Origin: WTJH01 sp049889695
GTDB taxonomy: Bacteria; Bacteroidota; Bacteroidia; Flavobacteriales; Flavobacteriaceae
Direction of reading: 5' to 3'
Assembly: GCA_049889695.1 (NCBI GenBank)
Contig: JBMHCX010000007.1
Coordinates: 1 to 64,000 of the forward strand
Length of the DNA stretch: 64,000 nt
A program made the position numbers and the translations under genes. The notes beneath the pieces were generated by a model. The model was not told the DNA's origin, made no database searches, and saw only the letters and a list, made by a program, of their open reading frames with translations. Numbering within the stretch: position 1 is the stretch's first letter; each line of letters opens with the position of its first letter. Of the stretch, positions 26,061-34,426 are shown piece by piece.

Positions 26061-26891
26061 TTAATATTCTAAATTTGCTAAATCATTAATTAGTCTTTCA
26101 GCTGATAAACTGTCACTGCTTTTTGCATAATAATCTATATAAGTGTCCTCTTCGAATGGTAACCTCGGATACATTTCGTCACCGTCTCCGCCTCCACCAC
26201 CACGATTAAAGGTTCTTTCCCTATCAATCGCTGCATAGTATTCTCCAACCCATGCAATGGCGACATAAGTCATAGCTGCTGCCGCATGAGCTACTAGCAC
26301 GTACGCCGCCGCTACAAAAACGATCCCAGCAAACCAACATTTACCTTCGCTTTCAACCAGAAAACTTGATTGCTTTTCTATATCTGTTCTTAATTCTTCA
26401 TAATTAATGCTACCATCTTCGGTAAGATAATTATCAATATCAATTTTTGAAACCATCTCCCCCAACTGTTTTTCTTGATTTTTGTCAAAGTAGAGGTTGA
26501 TTGCACTTTTGAAAAGGATGTCTGAACCTTTTACCAACGCGTCTTGTATTGTTAAGTGGTTTCTTGATTTTAAGGATGTTAAGAACTCATCAAAGTAATC
26601 AGGGTCGTTTTTGGAAATCTCATTAATAATATCTTCCATTTTCCTATGGTATTCCATACTATCATCTTCATTTAGCTTTTGTAGCTCATAAAAACTAAAA
26701 GAATTAGAAATACTTGGCACTTTTTCTGCTACTTTACCAGTTGCAAAAAATATTCCCTTAAAATATTCCTCTCCATATAATTCAAGAGACAATTGTTCAT
26801 CAACAATGTCGTATTGCTCACAACTAACAAACAGCACTAAAAATGTCATAAATAAAGAAATCGGTTTTAATTGTTTTCTAATTGATTTCAT
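26061..26891 (-). CDS. sdpC: SdpC-family toxin precursor (lipoprotein)
   Basis: From ATG 26891 the product is 276 residues; a start at 26966 would bury the signal. A lipoprotein-type signal ends LVLFVSC (Cys24). The SdpC family region LYGEEYFKGIFFATGKVAEK follows. A hydrophobic segment from Cys185 (CWFAGIVFVAAAYVLVAHAA, continuing to about residue 220) corresponds to the mature SDP pore-forming peptide of Bacillus, but only one of the two disulfide Cys is obvious. A GGGGGDGDE linker and acidic C-terminal tail follow. Cleavage sites are unknown. The operon cargo between sites at 27.07 and 24.30 kb is a complete toxin-maturation-immunity set. Confidence 0.85.
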   Translation of the reverse strand: MKSIRKQLKPISLFMTFLVLFVSCEQYDIVDEQLSLELYGEEYFKGIFFATGKVAEKVPSISNSFSFYELQKLNEDDSMEYHRKMEDIINEISKNDPDYFDEFLTSLKSRNHLTIQDALVKGSDILFKSAINLYFDKNQEKQLGEMVSKIDIDNYLTEDGSINYEELRTDIEKQSSFLVESEGKCWFAGIVFVAAAYVLVAHAAAAMTYVAIAWVGEYYAAIDRERTFNRGGGGGDGDEMYPRLPFEEDTYIDYYAKSSDSLSAERLINDLANLEY

Positions 26892-27061
26892 AACTATAAA
26901 ATTAAAATTACGCCTACGCTCTTTTTTTAAGTCGTTTTTAGGCTTCCTCCGACCGTCGGTTATCACTTTTCGCAGCTGTTTTTACAAACACTCCTTTCAA
27001 ATTTTCCAACCGTAAATCAAAGTTTCAGTTAATGAGTTATCCAGTAAGTTGTTACTCCAAA

Positions 27062-27085
27062 CGGCTACCAACTTGTATATATCCG
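27062..27085 (-). repeat. Half-site / 5' boundary of the SDP cassette
   Basis: Plus-strand GGCTACCAAC-TTGTATATA. On the minus strand, ACAAGTTGGTAGCC occurs at the end of integrase relic B and gives the stop (TGG TAG). It pairs perfectly with the end of site S3. The full attC-like hairpin is absent, as expected for an attI-like simple site, but this reading is inferred. Confidence 0.6.
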
Positions 27086-27376
27086 CATATTGCGTTTATT
27101 TCTTTTATATGTTATTCGGTTTAATGTTTTTGTTTTAATGCTTTGACTTTCTATGGTAGCATCTAGTGGACTTTTAATATTTGTAAGAGATTTTTTGTGT
27201 AAAGAGGAAATAATTCCCCTAGTTTTTACATTTCTACTTCCGAATAGCCCCTGAATAAAATAGCTATCAGGAAGGTTGTTTTCTAGTGTATCAACAGAAA
27301 TAGGAAAGGCTCTTTGCGGGCAGTTCGCCCTCAGGTGTATCGCCGAAAAATGATGGTATAGTCGTAGGTTTTGCAT
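27065..27376 (-). pseudogene. Tyrosine recombinase relic B (C-terminus only)
   Basis: This 103-codon frame starts MQNLRLYHHFSA and contains FIQGLFGSRN, aligning with the IQ-x-LLGH segment of Bacteroidota tyrosine recombinases. It then has HKKSLTNIKSPLD, the usual C-terminal (YTHVS)KKSxxNIKSPLD tail. The R...H-R catalytic residues and the nucleophile Tyr are missing or garbled (KTRGIISSLHKK), so it cannot be active. Its first ~50 codons are 176 bases of repeat shared with relic C, but the tail belongs to a different integrase. Confidence 0.65.
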
Positions 27377-27404
27377 GGATCAAGAACAGATTTGGGGGCT
27401 GTTT
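27229..27404 (-). repeat. 176-bp repeat shared by integrase relics B and C (copy B)
   Basis: It aligns without gaps to 34615-34790. Differences are not concentrated at third codon positions, which argues against selection on the peptide. It covers the leader CCCCAAATCTGTTCTTGATCC, the ATG and the fused recombinase segment up to GSRN. Confidence 0.85.
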
Positions 27405-27440
27405 CCTTAAAGATACAAAAAAAGGGAGGTGCTTGTAAAA
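27382..27440 (-). promoter_or_regulatory. Promoter/leader module B
   Basis: Minus strand: CCTTTTTTTGTATCTTTAAGG followed by AAACAGCCCCCAAATCTGTTC. TATCTTTA fits the Bacteroidota -7 element (TAnnTTTG) at seven of eight. It would read through relic B into the SDP operon, for which no other promoter is evident. Position and repetition suggest a cassette promoter (Pc-like). The rest of 27441-27608 shows nothing recognisable. Confidence 0.55.
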
Positions 27441-27608
27441 AGGGTTTTGGTAGAGTAAATGTAAAGTTGGGTCTGTAGTGGTCTTGTATATGAAATCTAG
27501 CAGAATAAAAATATGATTACTCTCAATCTAATTATTAAAATTACTTAAGAATGAACTTTGGTAGTTTGCACTTAACTACTATTTATCAAACTGTATTAGC
27601 AAAAGTGT

Positions 27609-28061
27609 TTAGTTGCAGTTTACTGCTTGTTCATATTCTTCACTATCAATGTTATAAACTAAAGTATTATTTGAGGAATTGTACATGCTCTCTTTAAAAT
27701 TATCATAGAGTTTTATCTCTTTTAACTTAAAATAATTCTCAATACATATATCATTAACAGTAAATCGCAGTATAATTTTTTCTACACCTTCGAAAGGTTC
27801 TCCTATTCCATTTTTATGACCATATGAAACTGAAGAAATGGTAACCTCTCCATTAACTTCAATAGAATAATTTTTATAGTTTTCATTTTGGTTATTAAAT
27901 AGACGTATTTCAATGTTTTCAGGCGTTAAATTTTTATAAACAAAATAAGTAGTTAAACTACCTTCATCGTCACTATCACTACAAGAAAAATTGAAAAATA
28001 GAAGAAGCAAAATATTAATCCCAATAATCAAATAATGCATCCAAATTATTTTCGGTTTCAT
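27609..28061 (-). CDS. Hypothetical lipoprotein
   Basis: From ATG 28061 the product is 150 residues (a start at 28115 lies inside the DinB gene). A lipoprotein signal ends LLLLFFNFSC. The mature part (TTYFVYKNLTPENIEIRLFN then YSIEVNGEVTISSVSYGH) shares layout and several motifs with the lipoprotein at 19987-20445. It is beta-rich. Function unknown. It follows the DinB gene by 17 bases. No attC-like site closes this cassette on the 27.6-kb side. Confidence 0.55.
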   Translation of the reverse strand: MKPKIIWMHYLIIGINILLLLFFNFSCSDSDDEGSLTTYFVYKNLTPENIEIRLFNNQNENYKNYSIEVNGEVTISSVSYGHKNGIGEPFEGVEKIILRFTVNDICIENYFKLKEIKLYDNFKESMYNSSNNTLVYNIDSEEYEQAVNCN

Positions 28062-28078
28062 TGTTATGTTCGTTTTTT

Positions 28079-28576
28079 TTATTTTTCCATTTCGATATTT
28101 GTCACAGAGACCCACCTGGGTGCCTTATCAATTTCTTGTCTCAAAAGCAAATTAAGCTGTGCCGTGTGATGCTGTACGTGTCGCATGTTGTACAGTAACA
28201 TTTCAAAAACTGAATAGTTTTTATAATCATTAATCCATCTAGAATTTGCAATTCCTTGCGTTAATCCGGAAATTAACTCGAAACATTTTTTCCTACTATG
28301 TTCTAGATATGAGAGCATTTCTTCTTTGCTATAAGTCCTGTCAGGCATAGCACCGGAAGGGTCAAATTCGGACAAGGTATAAGGTGCCGGAGGCGAAAAA
28401 TCTGTTGGGTTGAGAGTAAGATAGTAATCCGTCCAGAACAAACAGTGATAGGCTACATACCAGATTTTTTTTTCCGAATCCCATAATTCGACAGGGCACA
28501 TTCTGATAGCATTTTCAAGCATATCCAAACTTGCTCCGAACTGTCTCCAAATATCTCTTTTTAAGTCTGGATTCAT
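28079..28576 (-). CDS. DinB family protein
   Basis: A 165-residue four-helix-bundle protein of the DinB/YfiT-like putative metal-dependent enzyme group. The expected His ligands are visible: VAYHCLFW (about residue 44) and MRHVQHHTAQLNLLLRQ (about residues 131-147), the latter a strong DinB signature. Bacterial members include bacillithiol- or mycothiol-dependent transferases; a bshC gene occurs elsewhere in this window, but no link is shown. It is the first gene after site S2. Confidence 0.85.
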   Translation of the reverse strand: MNPDLKRDIWRQFGASLDMLENAIRMCPVELWDSEKKIWYVAYHCLFWTDYYLTLNPTDFSPPAPYTLSEFDPSGAMPDRTYSKEEMLSYLEHSRKKCFELISGLTQGIANSRWINDYKNYSVFEMLLYNMRHVQHHTAQLNLLLRQEIDKAPRWVSVTNIEMEK

Positions 28577-28605
28577 ATTCTGCTAAATCTATTTTCTAAA
28601 ATGAC

Positions 28606-28740
28606 CGCCAACGGTAACGTATAAGAATAGTAGCGGATTTCTACTCACTTACTTTTCCGTTTGTTACTGATGTAATTTTATAAATTTCATTTTTGTTTTA
28701 GCGATTATACCGCTATTATTTTTATACAATGTTGGCAGTA
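28606..28740 (-). repeat. attC-like cassette site S2
   Basis: A long site of 135 bases: plus-strand left core CGCCAAC-GG, arms AGTAGCGG...CCGCTATTATT, and right end TATACAATGTTGGCAGTA. GTTGGCAGTA (28731-28740) is the exact reverse complement of TACTGCCAAC at 32611-32620, so both ends of the outer-membrane/GLPGLI cassette match. Confidence 0.8.
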
Positions 28741-28761
28741 GTATTTTATTCATTTCGCTTG

Positions 28762-31389
28762 TCAAAATCTATATTTTATGTTCAAAAGAATGTATTTGGG
28801 AATGACTCTAAAATTTGTTTCGTTCCGCTGAAATTCGGATATAAAAATATCCCTAAATTCGGTTATGTTGGTCAAATTGTTAGCTGACAATCTGTAAGAA
28901 AATCGGCTTTTTTCGGGATTAAAATTCAGATTGGCATTTATAAACCAATAGTCGTTGTCGTTTATCGAGTAATAGTTGTTTTCAAGTTTAAACAACCGTT
29001 GGTTAGATAATTTTAAAGTGGCATCTAAATTACCTTGCAAATATTCATTAGTTGATATTTGATTGTCAAATTCTCCTTTAGAATAATTGTACTGAAAACC
29101 AAATTTAAAGTTTACTGGCAGTTTGAAATAGGTTGTTCCTTGTATTCTATAATTGGCATTATAATTTACGACTTCGCTAATGGTGTTGTTTATGATTATT
29201 GGATTATTTGACCAAGACTGCTGTGTGCTTACTTTTAAGGTACTTGAAAATGGTTTTAAGTATTTTGTAATACTTAAATTATAATTAGTCAATTTACCAC
29301 CGTTAATAATTTGGTATTGGTTAAAGTTTGTTCGTTCTGTAATTTGGCTGTTTAAGCCGTAACTTTTGTCAGTAAAACTGTGCAACAAAAAGGAATTGAT
29401 TAAAAATTGTTTTTTGTAGTTGTTAAACGTGTAAAAAAAGCCAAAACTATGATTGTTAATTTGTTGTATGTCGTTTGTTCCTCTATTAAAAGTTCTATAA
29501 TTGGTCAAGATAAAATCCTCTGTTAAATATCTAGCTTGTGGCAGATTGTTTTGGTAACTATAACTTAATCCAAAATTACCAACCTTAGTTTTTTTTGTAT
29601 GAAATCTAATTTTAGGATTAATAAAAAAGAATTCCTTTTTAGTATTATTGATATCTAAATAATTTTGGGAAATACTTAACGAGCTACTAATTTTAAATAA
29701 CCTTGAAATATTATAGTTGTATTTACCTAAAAATGACAGTCTGGAATTTTTATAATCTGTGTCGTTTGATAGCGTATCGACTGGTGTTTGGTTATCAAAC
29801 CTAAAACTGTTCTCTATCTTATCCTTGTCAACAACGGCTGAAAATTCCAATCCATATTCAGACTTTTTTCTTTTTGTAACTATTTCCGAAATTAGACCGT
29901 AATAGTTTAAAGGTGTTTTGCTGTTTTGGTTTATGGTCAAATCCTCATCATTGTTAAAGACATCGCTAAAAATATTGGGCTGAATGGTGTAATCCTGTTT
30001 CGTATTGTTTATCCCTAAATAACCATAAGCCAATAAAAGCGTGTTATCAGCAATTTTTTTTGTAATATTTAAATGATTGAAGAAGTTATATTTTTTATCG
30101 TCTTGAGTTTGTGAAATATTAACGCCATTAAAAATCAGGTTTTCTCTTGTTTGTGTTGGGTTATTTTCAAATGTAAAGTCATAGGTTAAGTAGGTCTCGT
30201 TTTTAGAAAAGTGTTTTAGTTCAAATTCTGTTGCGAACGACAAATCTTTAATATTTATCCTGTTTTGCTCGTTAAAAGAAATTACCTCTGGCTCAATAAA
30301 ATATTGTGTTATGTTGTCGTTTTGTTTTTCAATCTCATCGTAAGTGAAGTAAGTTAAACTTCTTAATTTAGTTTGTTCTGATAGGTTTGTAACAAAACTC
30401 AAAGAATTTAAAAATGAGTTATTAAAAATATCCTCATTATTTGAAAAGTTTGTAGATGACAAGTTATCTATATTGACAAAAGTATTATTTGTTTTTTCAA
30501 TCTTTTTACTGGTGTCAAAACCACTAATATTTAACTTTCCAGTATTCTTAATTTGCGAGATTGAAGTTCTACCTACGCTGTTTACATTCGTTAGATTGAA
30601 AAACTTAATTTTCTTCTTTAAAAGCCCAATGTTTGCTGTTGAATTGTATCGTTCATCAGTACCATAGCCCAAATCCAAATTACCAAACCAAACATTTTTT
30701 TTATCCTCTTTTAATTTTAGATTCAACGCCACTTTCTCAGACTCTTGAAAGTTTTTTAAAACAGGGTTGTCCTCAAAATTGTTTAACACTTCAACTTCTT
30801 CAATATTGTTGGCATCCAAGTTTTTGGTTAGCAATTTATATTTATCGTCAAAAAGGTCATCGCCTTCAATTAGCAATTTGTCAATGGCTTTACCGTTCAC
30901 TTTGATGTTTCCATCAGATAACACTTCTATTCCGGGAATATTTTTGAGTAAATCTTCAACTACGATTTCTGAACCATCTTTGAATGCAGAAACTTTATAG
31001 GTAACCGTGTCTCGTTTGACTTTTATTTTTTCCCAAGCCTCCAAAACTACTTCGTTGAGTTGTTCTGCTTTTTCGTCTAAAGTAAAGTCAAGTTTATATT
31101 CAGTTTTGTTGTCAAGTAATATCGTTTTTTCTTGCTCTTGAAATCCTAAACTATTTGCAACTATTTTTAATTTATTAGACTGTTTAGCTTTCAAGTTAAA
31201 TTTTGTTTGATACTGACCATTTGTATTAGAATAAGTATAAGCAATTATTTCGTTTTCTTGATAAATTAGAATTGTCGCATTTTGAATTGGGTCGTTTTGA
31301 ATTGAGTATAAAACACCAGAGACTCTATATTCTTGTGCAATACAGAAATAAGTGTTTATAAAGAAAAATATTAATTGAAGTTTTTTCAT
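28762..31389 (-). CDS. Outer-membrane beta-barrel protein with CarboxypepD_reg and plug domains
   Basis: An 875-residue TonB-dependent-receptor-like protein. Signal peptide MKKLQLIFFFINTYFCIA. A CarboxypepD_reg domain occupies residues about 20-110 (VSGVLYSIQNDPIQNATILI). A plug-like region follows (VEDLLKNIPGIEVLSDGNIK, about residues 143-162; then KLLIEGDDLF). The rest is a large barrel of alternating strands ending in IPKYILLNIKYRF, with a terminal Phe. No TonB box is evident. It directly abuts the GLPGLI gene, a frequent pairing in Flavobacteria. Confidence 0.8.
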   Translation of the reverse strand: MKKLQLIFFFINTYFCIAQEYRVSGVLYSIQNDPIQNATILIYQENEIIAYTYSNTNGQYQTKFNLKAKQSNKLKIVANSLGFQEQEKTILLDNKTEYKLDFTLDEKAEQLNEVVLEAWEKIKVKRDTVTYKVSAFKDGSEIVVEDLLKNIPGIEVLSDGNIKVNGKAIDKLLIEGDDLFDDKYKLLTKNLDANNIEEVEVLNNFEDNPVLKNFQESEKVALNLKLKEDKKNVWFGNLDLGYGTDERYNSTANIGLLKKKIKFFNLTNVNSVGRTSISQIKNTGKLNISGFDTSKKIEKTNNTFVNIDNLSSTNFSNNEDIFNNSFLNSLSFVTNLSEQTKLRSLTYFTYDEIEKQNDNITQYFIEPEVISFNEQNRINIKDLSFATEFELKHFSKNETYLTYDFTFENNPTQTRENLIFNGVNISQTQDDKKYNFFNHLNITKKIADNTLLLAYGYLGINNTKQDYTIQPNIFSDVFNNDEDLTINQNSKTPLNYYGLISEIVTKRKKSEYGLEFSAVVDKDKIENSFRFDNQTPVDTLSNDTDYKNSRLSFLGKYNYNISRLFKISSSLSISQNYLDINNTKKEFFFINPKIRFHTKKTKVGNFGLSYSYQNNLPQARYLTEDFILTNYRTFNRGTNDIQQINNHSFGFFYTFNNYKKQFLINSFLLHSFTDKSYGLNSQITERTNFNQYQIINGGKLTNYNLSITKYLKPFSSTLKVSTQQSWSNNPIIINNTISEVVNYNANYRIQGTTYFKLPVNFKFGFQYNYSKGEFDNQISTNEYLQGNLDATLKLSNQRLFKLENNYYSINDNDYWFINANLNFNPEKSRFSYRLSANNLTNITEFRDIFISEFQRNETNFRVIPKYILLNIKYRF

Positions 31390-32175
31390 TTATTCATCAA
31401 ATGCCTCTATAAAAAAGTTTTTCATTGGCATTTCATTTTCTTCAGTTCCTGCTCCATCATAATTTTCAGCTACCAATCGACCGTTTTGAATATTTTTGGA
31501 ATGAATACTTTTTAAAAGAACTTTATACTCATCAAAAGAAATCCATTTTTGGTTTTCTGTATCTGGATTAAGTTGAGGAATTTCTATTTTTTCTTTTGAA
31601 GGGTATTTAATGGATTTAAAATAAAAGTATACTTCCTTGTTTGTGTCATATGCCTCTAATATTAGACCAGGAAGTCCTTGTAATTTCCACGGACCATAAG
31701 CCAACGGGATAGATTTTGTAAACCAAGCTGTATAATTTCTTCCTCTGAAACTTCCTGTGGCTTTAATACATTCAAAATTTCCTATATTTTTTTTATCATT
31801 TGAAATTTTCCACTTTATTTTTGGAACTTCTTCTTTTACATAGCTGTAACCTTTATTTCTAGATTGCATTTCTTTATTTAATTGTACATATACTCGGTAT
31901 CCATTTTTAGAAGTTCTTTTAGGTTTTACAAATACATTGTCTTTATCCTTTTTTATTATGACAGACTTATTTACGTGTCCGCCTTCTAATGAATCCTTTG
32001 CGTAAGTATAAAGTGATTTGGAATTATCAAAAGTTAGAGTAGCATTATAATCTACTCCAATCGGTGCGCCCATTCCCATACTTTGTTTATGTCCGTATTG
32101 TACTAAACCAATTTTATCCTGTGAATAAAGGTTTAAACACAGAAGTAAAGTAAAAGTTACTGAAAGTTTTTTCAT
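31390..32175 (-). CDS. GLPGLI family protein
   Basis: 261 residues, signal peptide MKKLSVTFTLLLCLNLYS. The family-naming motif appears as WKLQGLPGLILEAYD (about residues 168-182), preceded by GRNYTAWFTKSIPLAYGPW. Function is unknown; these exported proteins are usually encoded next to outer-membrane barrel proteins, as here (stop and start are adjacent). It forms one transcript with the barrel gene. Confidence 0.9.
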   Translation of the reverse strand: MKKLSVTFTLLLCLNLYSQDKIGLVQYGHKQSMGMGAPIGVDYNATLTFDNSKSLYTYAKDSLEGGHVNKSVIIKKDKDNVFVKPKRTSKNGYRVYVQLNKEMQSRNKGYSYVKEEVPKIKWKISNDKKNIGNFECIKATGSFRGRNYTAWFTKSIPLAYGPWKLQGLPGLILEAYDTNKEVYFYFKSIKYPSKEKIEIPQLNPDTENQKWISFDEYKVLLKSIHSKNIQNGRLVAENYDGAGTEENEMPMKNFFIEAFDE

Positions 32176-32220
32176 TTTATTTTTTGTTAAAAAAAGCGGA
32201 TCTATGACTTCATAAAATAT

Positions 32221-32529
32221 TTAACAAGATTCTTGGAATTGTTGAACTAAAGCTTCGATGTGTTCGTAGCATATTTTTCCACTCCAAGAATATCCATAAC
32301 CATCTCCACAATCAACTTCGATGATTAAGTTTGATACCACACCTTCATCACAAATACTTCTTGCAGGTGTAACAACTGTAATTGTTCCATTTTCAATAGG
32401 ATATTCCTTTACCTCCATAGGTAATATAATTTCTGCATTTTCTTCTACAGAAATCGGCTCGATTTTTTCATTTGTTGTAAAAGCAAAGCTTACAAATGAG
32501 CACAGTAAAATAAAAAGTACTTTTTTCAT
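32221..32529 (-). CDS. Small secreted Cys-containing protein
   Basis: 102 residues, signal peptide MKKVLFILLCSFVSFAFT. The mature protein has four Cys (SICDEG, EVDCGDGYGYSW, KICYEH and a C-terminal QESC), which suggests two disulfides. It is not recognised. It is the first gene of the cassette that also carries the GLPGLI and barrel genes, and could be a partner or substrate of that pair. That link is inferred from position. Confidence 0.6.
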   Translation of the reverse strand: MKKVLFILLCSFVSFAFTTNEKIEPISVEENAEIILPMEVKEYPIENGTITVVTPARSICDEGVVSNLIIEVDCGDGYGYSWSGKICYEHIEALVQQFQESC

Positions 32530-32610
32530 AATTTTCGATTTTAAAAGTTTAAAAAATGTTTATCAATAGAACCGCTTTAGGTTAATATTCAGTTTTTCGT
32601 CCGTCAATAT

Positions 32611-32684
32611 TACTGCCAACGGTCTTGTATATGAGTAGTAGCCTGTCGAAAGGCGGCTATTACTTATATACCTTGTTGTGCCCA
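32611..32684 (-). repeat. attC-like cassette site S1
   Basis: The clearest site: plus-strand TACTGCCAAC-GG at the left, an inner GCC...GGC stem around TGTCGAAA, and right end TATACCTTGTTGTGCCCA. GTTGTGCCCA (32675-32684) is the exact reverse complement of TGGGCACAAC at 34427-34436, the start of the OLD-nuclease cassette. The left ten bases match the far end (S2) of the next cassette. The OLD gene stop (TAA) is inside the site. Confidence 0.85.
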
Positions 32685-34412
32685 GTTATTTAATTTTTTT
32701 AGCAATTCTTCAAAATTCCTGTTGGTCGTCTTGCCCAATAAATCTTTGACTTTTTCACGTTTGTCCTTGTCAATGTTGAGTATTGAAAAAGTTGATGAGA
32801 ACTCCTTCTTATTCACCCTACAGTCTTTTTTGGTATCAAAAGCAAGTTCATAGAGTGCTTTGTGTTCGTCTTTAGTGAAATAGGATTCAATTTTCTTGTT
32901 ATCAATTGGAAGGGTCATAATAGTATCACTATCCAAATCGAACTTTTCCATATATTTTTCTTGTGCTTCTTTCCCTGCATCATCTGAGTCAAGAATAACC
33001 TTGAAGTCTGCGCCCCAACCAATATTCAAAGAAATCAACGATGATAATTTCTGAGCAGAAGAGCCAGGGTAAATGACAAAATCTAAGGTATCCATGGCAC
33101 TTATCACATCGTACATAACTTTCAACACTTTCATATCAGAAGGGCCTTCAGTTATTATCGCTTTAGACCATGGGGTGTCAAACGAATTAGGTACAAGTCG
33201 TAGTAGATTCGCAAGTGGTTGATAATATGTTTCATCTGATGTGTCGAGCTTTATATAGTCTGCCCACAACATGCTTGTAACTTCCCCATCATCTCTGCGA
33301 ATGACATATGTAGTCTTAATATTGTCCAATGAGATTAGATATTGACTATGCGTACTATAAATGACCGAAGTGTCTTCAACTAATTTTTGGAAATCTCCTA
33401 TCATATTCTGTTGAGCAGATGAGTGTAAGTTAGATGCTGGTTCATCTATAAGAAGCACGGGTTTACCATAATTTTTTCTCAATTTTTTCCTTCTGAATTC
33501 AGTTTTCATTAAAAAGGATAAGTACCACAAAGCTCCTTTACTTCTCTCGTCCACCGAAAATGTTGTTCCATCAGTGTCGGTTATTGATATTTCGAAATAA
33601 GCTCTTGCAGGATTGTATGTCAATTCGGTTTCTTCTATGTCTTTGACACCTGACAGTTCTTTCCATTTTTTCGAAAAGGACTTATTTAATGTTTTGTTTA
33701 CTCTTTTTAAAACAGTTTTAGCGTCCTTAAGCCTTAGGTTGCTTTTGGAATGCAAAGTCTTGAACTGTTCAATGGAATAGTCCTTGTTCGTGTTAAAGAA
33801 GAGTCCGTCAATTATGTCATACCAATCAGGGTTAAAGGCATCATTACCCTTCGCAGTGAATATCTTCTCAGGTATTCGATCCTTAAAATCTTCAAAGTAT
33901 ATAATGAAAGGACATTGTCTTACAATCTCTTTAGCAAGCGCCCTGCTCAACTTATCCTTTATAAATGGATGTTCCGATTCAATTTGATAATAATTAGGCT
34001 GAGGGTTCCCTTTCCGGAATGGGATTACTCGGCTAATTTTAATAGAACCTTCTTTATTGACTTCACGAAAGAACCCTTCAATATTCTGAGCTTGAGAATC
34101 TGACGCTTCATGGTTCTTTATGAATTTCTTAAAGTCACCGACATCCAGCTCTTCATCCAGCTCAATTGTTGCTGTAATTACGGCAGATTTGTTTGAATTG
34201 ACATCTGACTTATTTCGTATGTCTTTGAAGAACTTGTCATTGTGAGAGTTGTCAGGGTCATTTAAGTAGTCAAAGCACTCTATCGCTTTGAGAATAGTCG
34301 TTTTCCCAGATTCATTTAATCCTAGCAATAAGACCAAATCATCCTTGACTAAGCTAATTGAAACCTGATCAATTCCTTTGAAGTTGGAAACACTAAAGTC
34401 TTTGTATATCAT
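32664..34412 (-). CDS. OLD-family ATPase-TOPRIM nuclease
   Basis: 582 residues. An N-terminal ABC-type ATPase has Walker A GLNESGKTT (residues 31-39), an ERSKGALWYLSFLM signature region, Walker B PVLLIDEPASNLHS and the STHSQYLISL switch His. The C-terminal TOPRIM domain shows AIITEGPSDMKVLK (Glu) and VILDSDDAGKEA (the DxD pair). This is the class of OLD nucleases, many of which act in phage defence (for example GajA). No GajB-like helicase or reverse transcriptase is adjacent, so it is a stand-alone OLD, and defence is inferred. It is a single-gene cassette ending ...AQQGI-stop within the site. Confidence 0.88.
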   Translation of the reverse strand: MIYKDFSVSNFKGIDQVSISLVKDDLVLLLGLNESGKTTILKAIECFDYLNDPDNSHNDKFFKDIRNKSDVNSNKSAVITATIELDEELDVGDFKKFIKNHEASDSQAQNIEGFFREVNKEGSIKISRVIPFRKGNPQPNYYQIESEHPFIKDKLSRALAKEIVRQCPFIIYFEDFKDRIPEKIFTAKGNDAFNPDWYDIIDGLFFNTNKDYSIEQFKTLHSKSNLRLKDAKTVLKRVNKTLNKSFSKKWKELSGVKDIEETELTYNPARAYFEISITDTDGTTFSVDERSKGALWYLSFLMKTEFRRKKLRKNYGKPVLLIDEPASNLHSSAQQNMIGDFQKLVEDTSVIYSTHSQYLISLDNIKTTYVIRRDDGEVTSMLWADYIKLDTSDETYYQPLANLLRLVPNSFDTPWSKAIITEGPSDMKVLKVMYDVISAMDTLDFVIYPGSSAQKLSSLISLNIGWGADFKVILDSDDAGKEAQEKYMEKFDLDSDTIMTLPIDNKKIESYFTKDEHKALYELAFDTKKDCRVNKKEFSSTFSILNIDKDKREKVKDLLGKTTNRNFEELLKKLNNWAQQGI

Positions 34413-34426
34413 CTTTTCTATTTAAT

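Noticed and set aside
15571..32684. Attc-like palindromes interpreted as ordinary terminators
   Set aside because: They lack T-runs, have loops and arms of very different lengths, and keep constant outer cores instead of strong inner stems. The paired cassette ends are not explained by termination.
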